The notes beneath the pieces were generated by a model, which was given only the letters and a program-made list of their open reading frames with translations, was not told the origin of the DNA and searched no databases. Below are positions 62,679-64,000 of a DNA stretch of 64,000 bases, in pieces. The position numbers were made by a program, and so were the translations under genes. Within the stretch, counting starts at the first letter, position 1; each line of letters starts with the position of its first letter. The DNA comes from Euglena gracilis (taxonomy: Eukaryota; Euglenida; Euglenophyceae; Euglenales): contig CP154957.1 in assembly GCA_039621445.1 (NCBI GenBank), forward strand, positions 29,851,778 through 29,915,777, written 5' to 3'.

Positions 62679-63835
62679 GTGTGCCACGGTTCATAACTCG
62701 TAACCTTGTTGGTTTTTTTGCTCTGGTGCTTGTGAGAGTGTTGGGAATGGTTCATTCATTTATGGTTTTTTTATATTTATTGCCTGCCCCCCCCCTCTTG
62801 TTTTATGAACCCGCTTTCCCAACGAACAGGGGTGTCCAGCCTGTCAAGTTTGCCACTTTTTGCAGCAATGCAAATGCCATGCAACCCGTGCTCAGAGAAC
62901 ATCCCCCACTTTGGGGGGGGGGGTATTTTCGAGAGGAGCGACAAAGAAAATGCAAAAAAAATTTCGGTGCCTTCGGCGCCGATCAAAAAATCCGGCACCT
63001 TTGGCGCCAGGCACCCACCAGCCAAAAAAGGTACCCCCTCCCTCCGGGGAGGGGGGGTCGGGCCGGACCCACCCACCTTACCCCCCCCCCCTGGAGGGTC
63101 CCCCCCGGGGGTGGGTGGGTGGGGCCTCCCCCTGGTCTTAAAAAAACCCCTGTATCGGTTAAAACCGGAGGAGATCCGGGTCCATCCAACAGCCTTTTTC
63201 CAGCCCCAGTGCCCTTTTCCAGCCCCGGTGCCCCCCACCTAAAATTTTAATTCTTGTCCAGCTGGCCGTAGAGCGGCTGGAGGTTGCCTGCAATTTGCAG
63301 ATTTTTTTTGATTTTTATGGATTCCATGTTTAGGCACCCCATCCAAGCCCAAAAAAACAGGCTTCCCCTACATCCCTGCCCCATGTCCCAACACATCAGG
63401 ACCTGCCTGGGAAACTGTGGGTTGGCCAACCATTTTATCATAAAGTTGTCAGGGTACCTGGTGTTTGGCCAACCTGTCAGGGTCAACATCTATCAAACGG
63501 GCCTTGCCTGGGAAATTGTCAGGGGCTGACCTCTTCGTTGCAGCCTTCTCCCCAAGTCCTCAGGAACTCGAAGTGGTTTGAGTTAGCCAGTGGGTTCATC
63601 CCCCCCCTTTCGCGCGCGCGCACACACACACACATACACACACACACACACATACACACACGCGCGCGCACGCACGCACACAGCATTCCCTCTGGTGGCC
63701 TCTTTCAGGGCCAACAACGTCCTCCCCCACGAGCCTCAGCCCGCTGAAGACCAGGCTTTTTTTTAAAAACCCAGAAGACCTTTTTGTGGGGGGGGGGTGG
63801 ATCCGGAGCCGGAGACCCCCAGGGGGGCTGAAAGA
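62679..63835. other. Intron with Pro/Gly-rich open frames
   Basis: It contains C/G runs near 62785, 62920 and 63050-63130, a CTTAAAAAAACCCCTG sequence (63134-63149) resembling the right end of the CAGGG introner family, CCAACAGCCTTTTTCCAGCC at 63186, and the microsatellite at 63612. A short frame from the acceptor CTCTTTCAG (about 63709), ANNVLPHEPQPAEDQ, may be a small exon, but no donor follows it. Confidence 0.4.
63612..63690. repeat. (CG)n(CA)n microsatellite
   Basis: CGCGCGCGCG followed by CA repeats with TACACA interruptions, then CGCGCGCGCACGCACG. Alternating purine-pyrimidine tracts like this can adopt left-handed DNA. Confidence 0.95.
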
Positions 63836-63836
63836 A

Positions 63837-64000
63837 GCCCGCTGAAGACCCTGGCCGACGACGCGTGGAGCAACGTCCGGGCTGCCGCCCTCTCCAACGC
63901 CGGCGACATCTTCAAGCGCACCCCCTCCGCCGACACCGCCACCAGCGACTTCAGCGCGCTGGACGCGCTGCTCAGCGGCTGCGCCGCCAGCAAGCGGCCG
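63837..64000 (+). CDS. HEAT-repeat exon, runs off the window
   Basis: The frame reads SPLKTLADDAWSNVRAAALS, NAGDIFKRTPSADTATSDFS and ALDALLSGCAASKRP to the window edge. DDAWSNVRAAALSNAGDIF is a textbook HEAT-repeat helix pair (W/V-R-x-A-A-A-L pattern). The acceptor is probably GCTGAAAG near 63836 or GAAAGAAG three bases later. Very high GC in third positions agrees with the other exons. Confidence 0.65.

Noticed and set aside
1-64000. tRNA, rRNA or small nuclear RNA genes
   Set aside because: I scanned for A/B-box-like and rRNA core motifs and saw none convincing by eye. A covariance-model search would be decisive.

Overview
The window is nuclear DNA of a eukaryote, probably a protist or early-branching lineage that I cannot place. 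It has short GC-rich exons with GT-AG introns. Introns and spacers are AT-rich and packed with poly-C/poly-G runs, inverted repeats and nested non-autonomous transposon-like elements. No rRNA, tRNA or bacterial-type operon was seen, and most long open frames are chance products of C/G runs or minisatellites.

Layout. 1-14 kb is almost gene-free. It holds an isolated minus-strand exon like the N-terminus of a zinc-independent MDR oxidoreductase (about 3 kb) and a pile-up of inverted-repeat elements: 3.9-5.4 kb, 7.8-8.4 kb, and a nested set at 8.4-13 kb including a hAT-like element whose empty site is also present. From 14.8 kb to the right edge there are plus-strand exons of one or more large intron-rich genes. 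Exons at 14.8-31.3 kb encode alpha-helical, HEAT/ARM-like segments. From 31.8 kb a chain of twelve exons, whose reading phases fit at all but the last junction, encodes a helical domain followed by Glu/Arg-rich coiled coil (EEERRR type). A further HEAT-like exon lies at the right edge.

The most important structural fact is that 31295-46903 and 46917-62531 are nearly identical 15.6-kb copies separated only by 13 Ns (46904-46916). Sequence left of copy 1 and right of copy 2 is single-copy. This is what results when two overlapping contigs, probably different haplotypes, are placed end to end without merging. The real locus is therefore probably about 48 kb, and every feature in 46917-62531 is probably a second view of the same DNA.

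The most exciting biology is a set of introns that look like insertions of small hAT-type elements (introners). Intron 39848-40247 coincides with a 401-bp element with CAGGG-type terminal inverted repeats and near-perfect 8-bp target duplications. Intron 44786-45068 lies inside a 296-bp element with CAGGCTG ends and again an 8-bp duplication. Splice sites fall in or next to the element ends, and splicing keeps the frame. A 164-bp relative with an 8-bp duplication lies at 21624-21787. Other unusual elements include a 3.5-kb element with a 10-bp duplication, built of 43-bp palindromic minisatellite flanking a 0.7-kb tandem array, and several families whose termini are poly-C/poly-G tracts.
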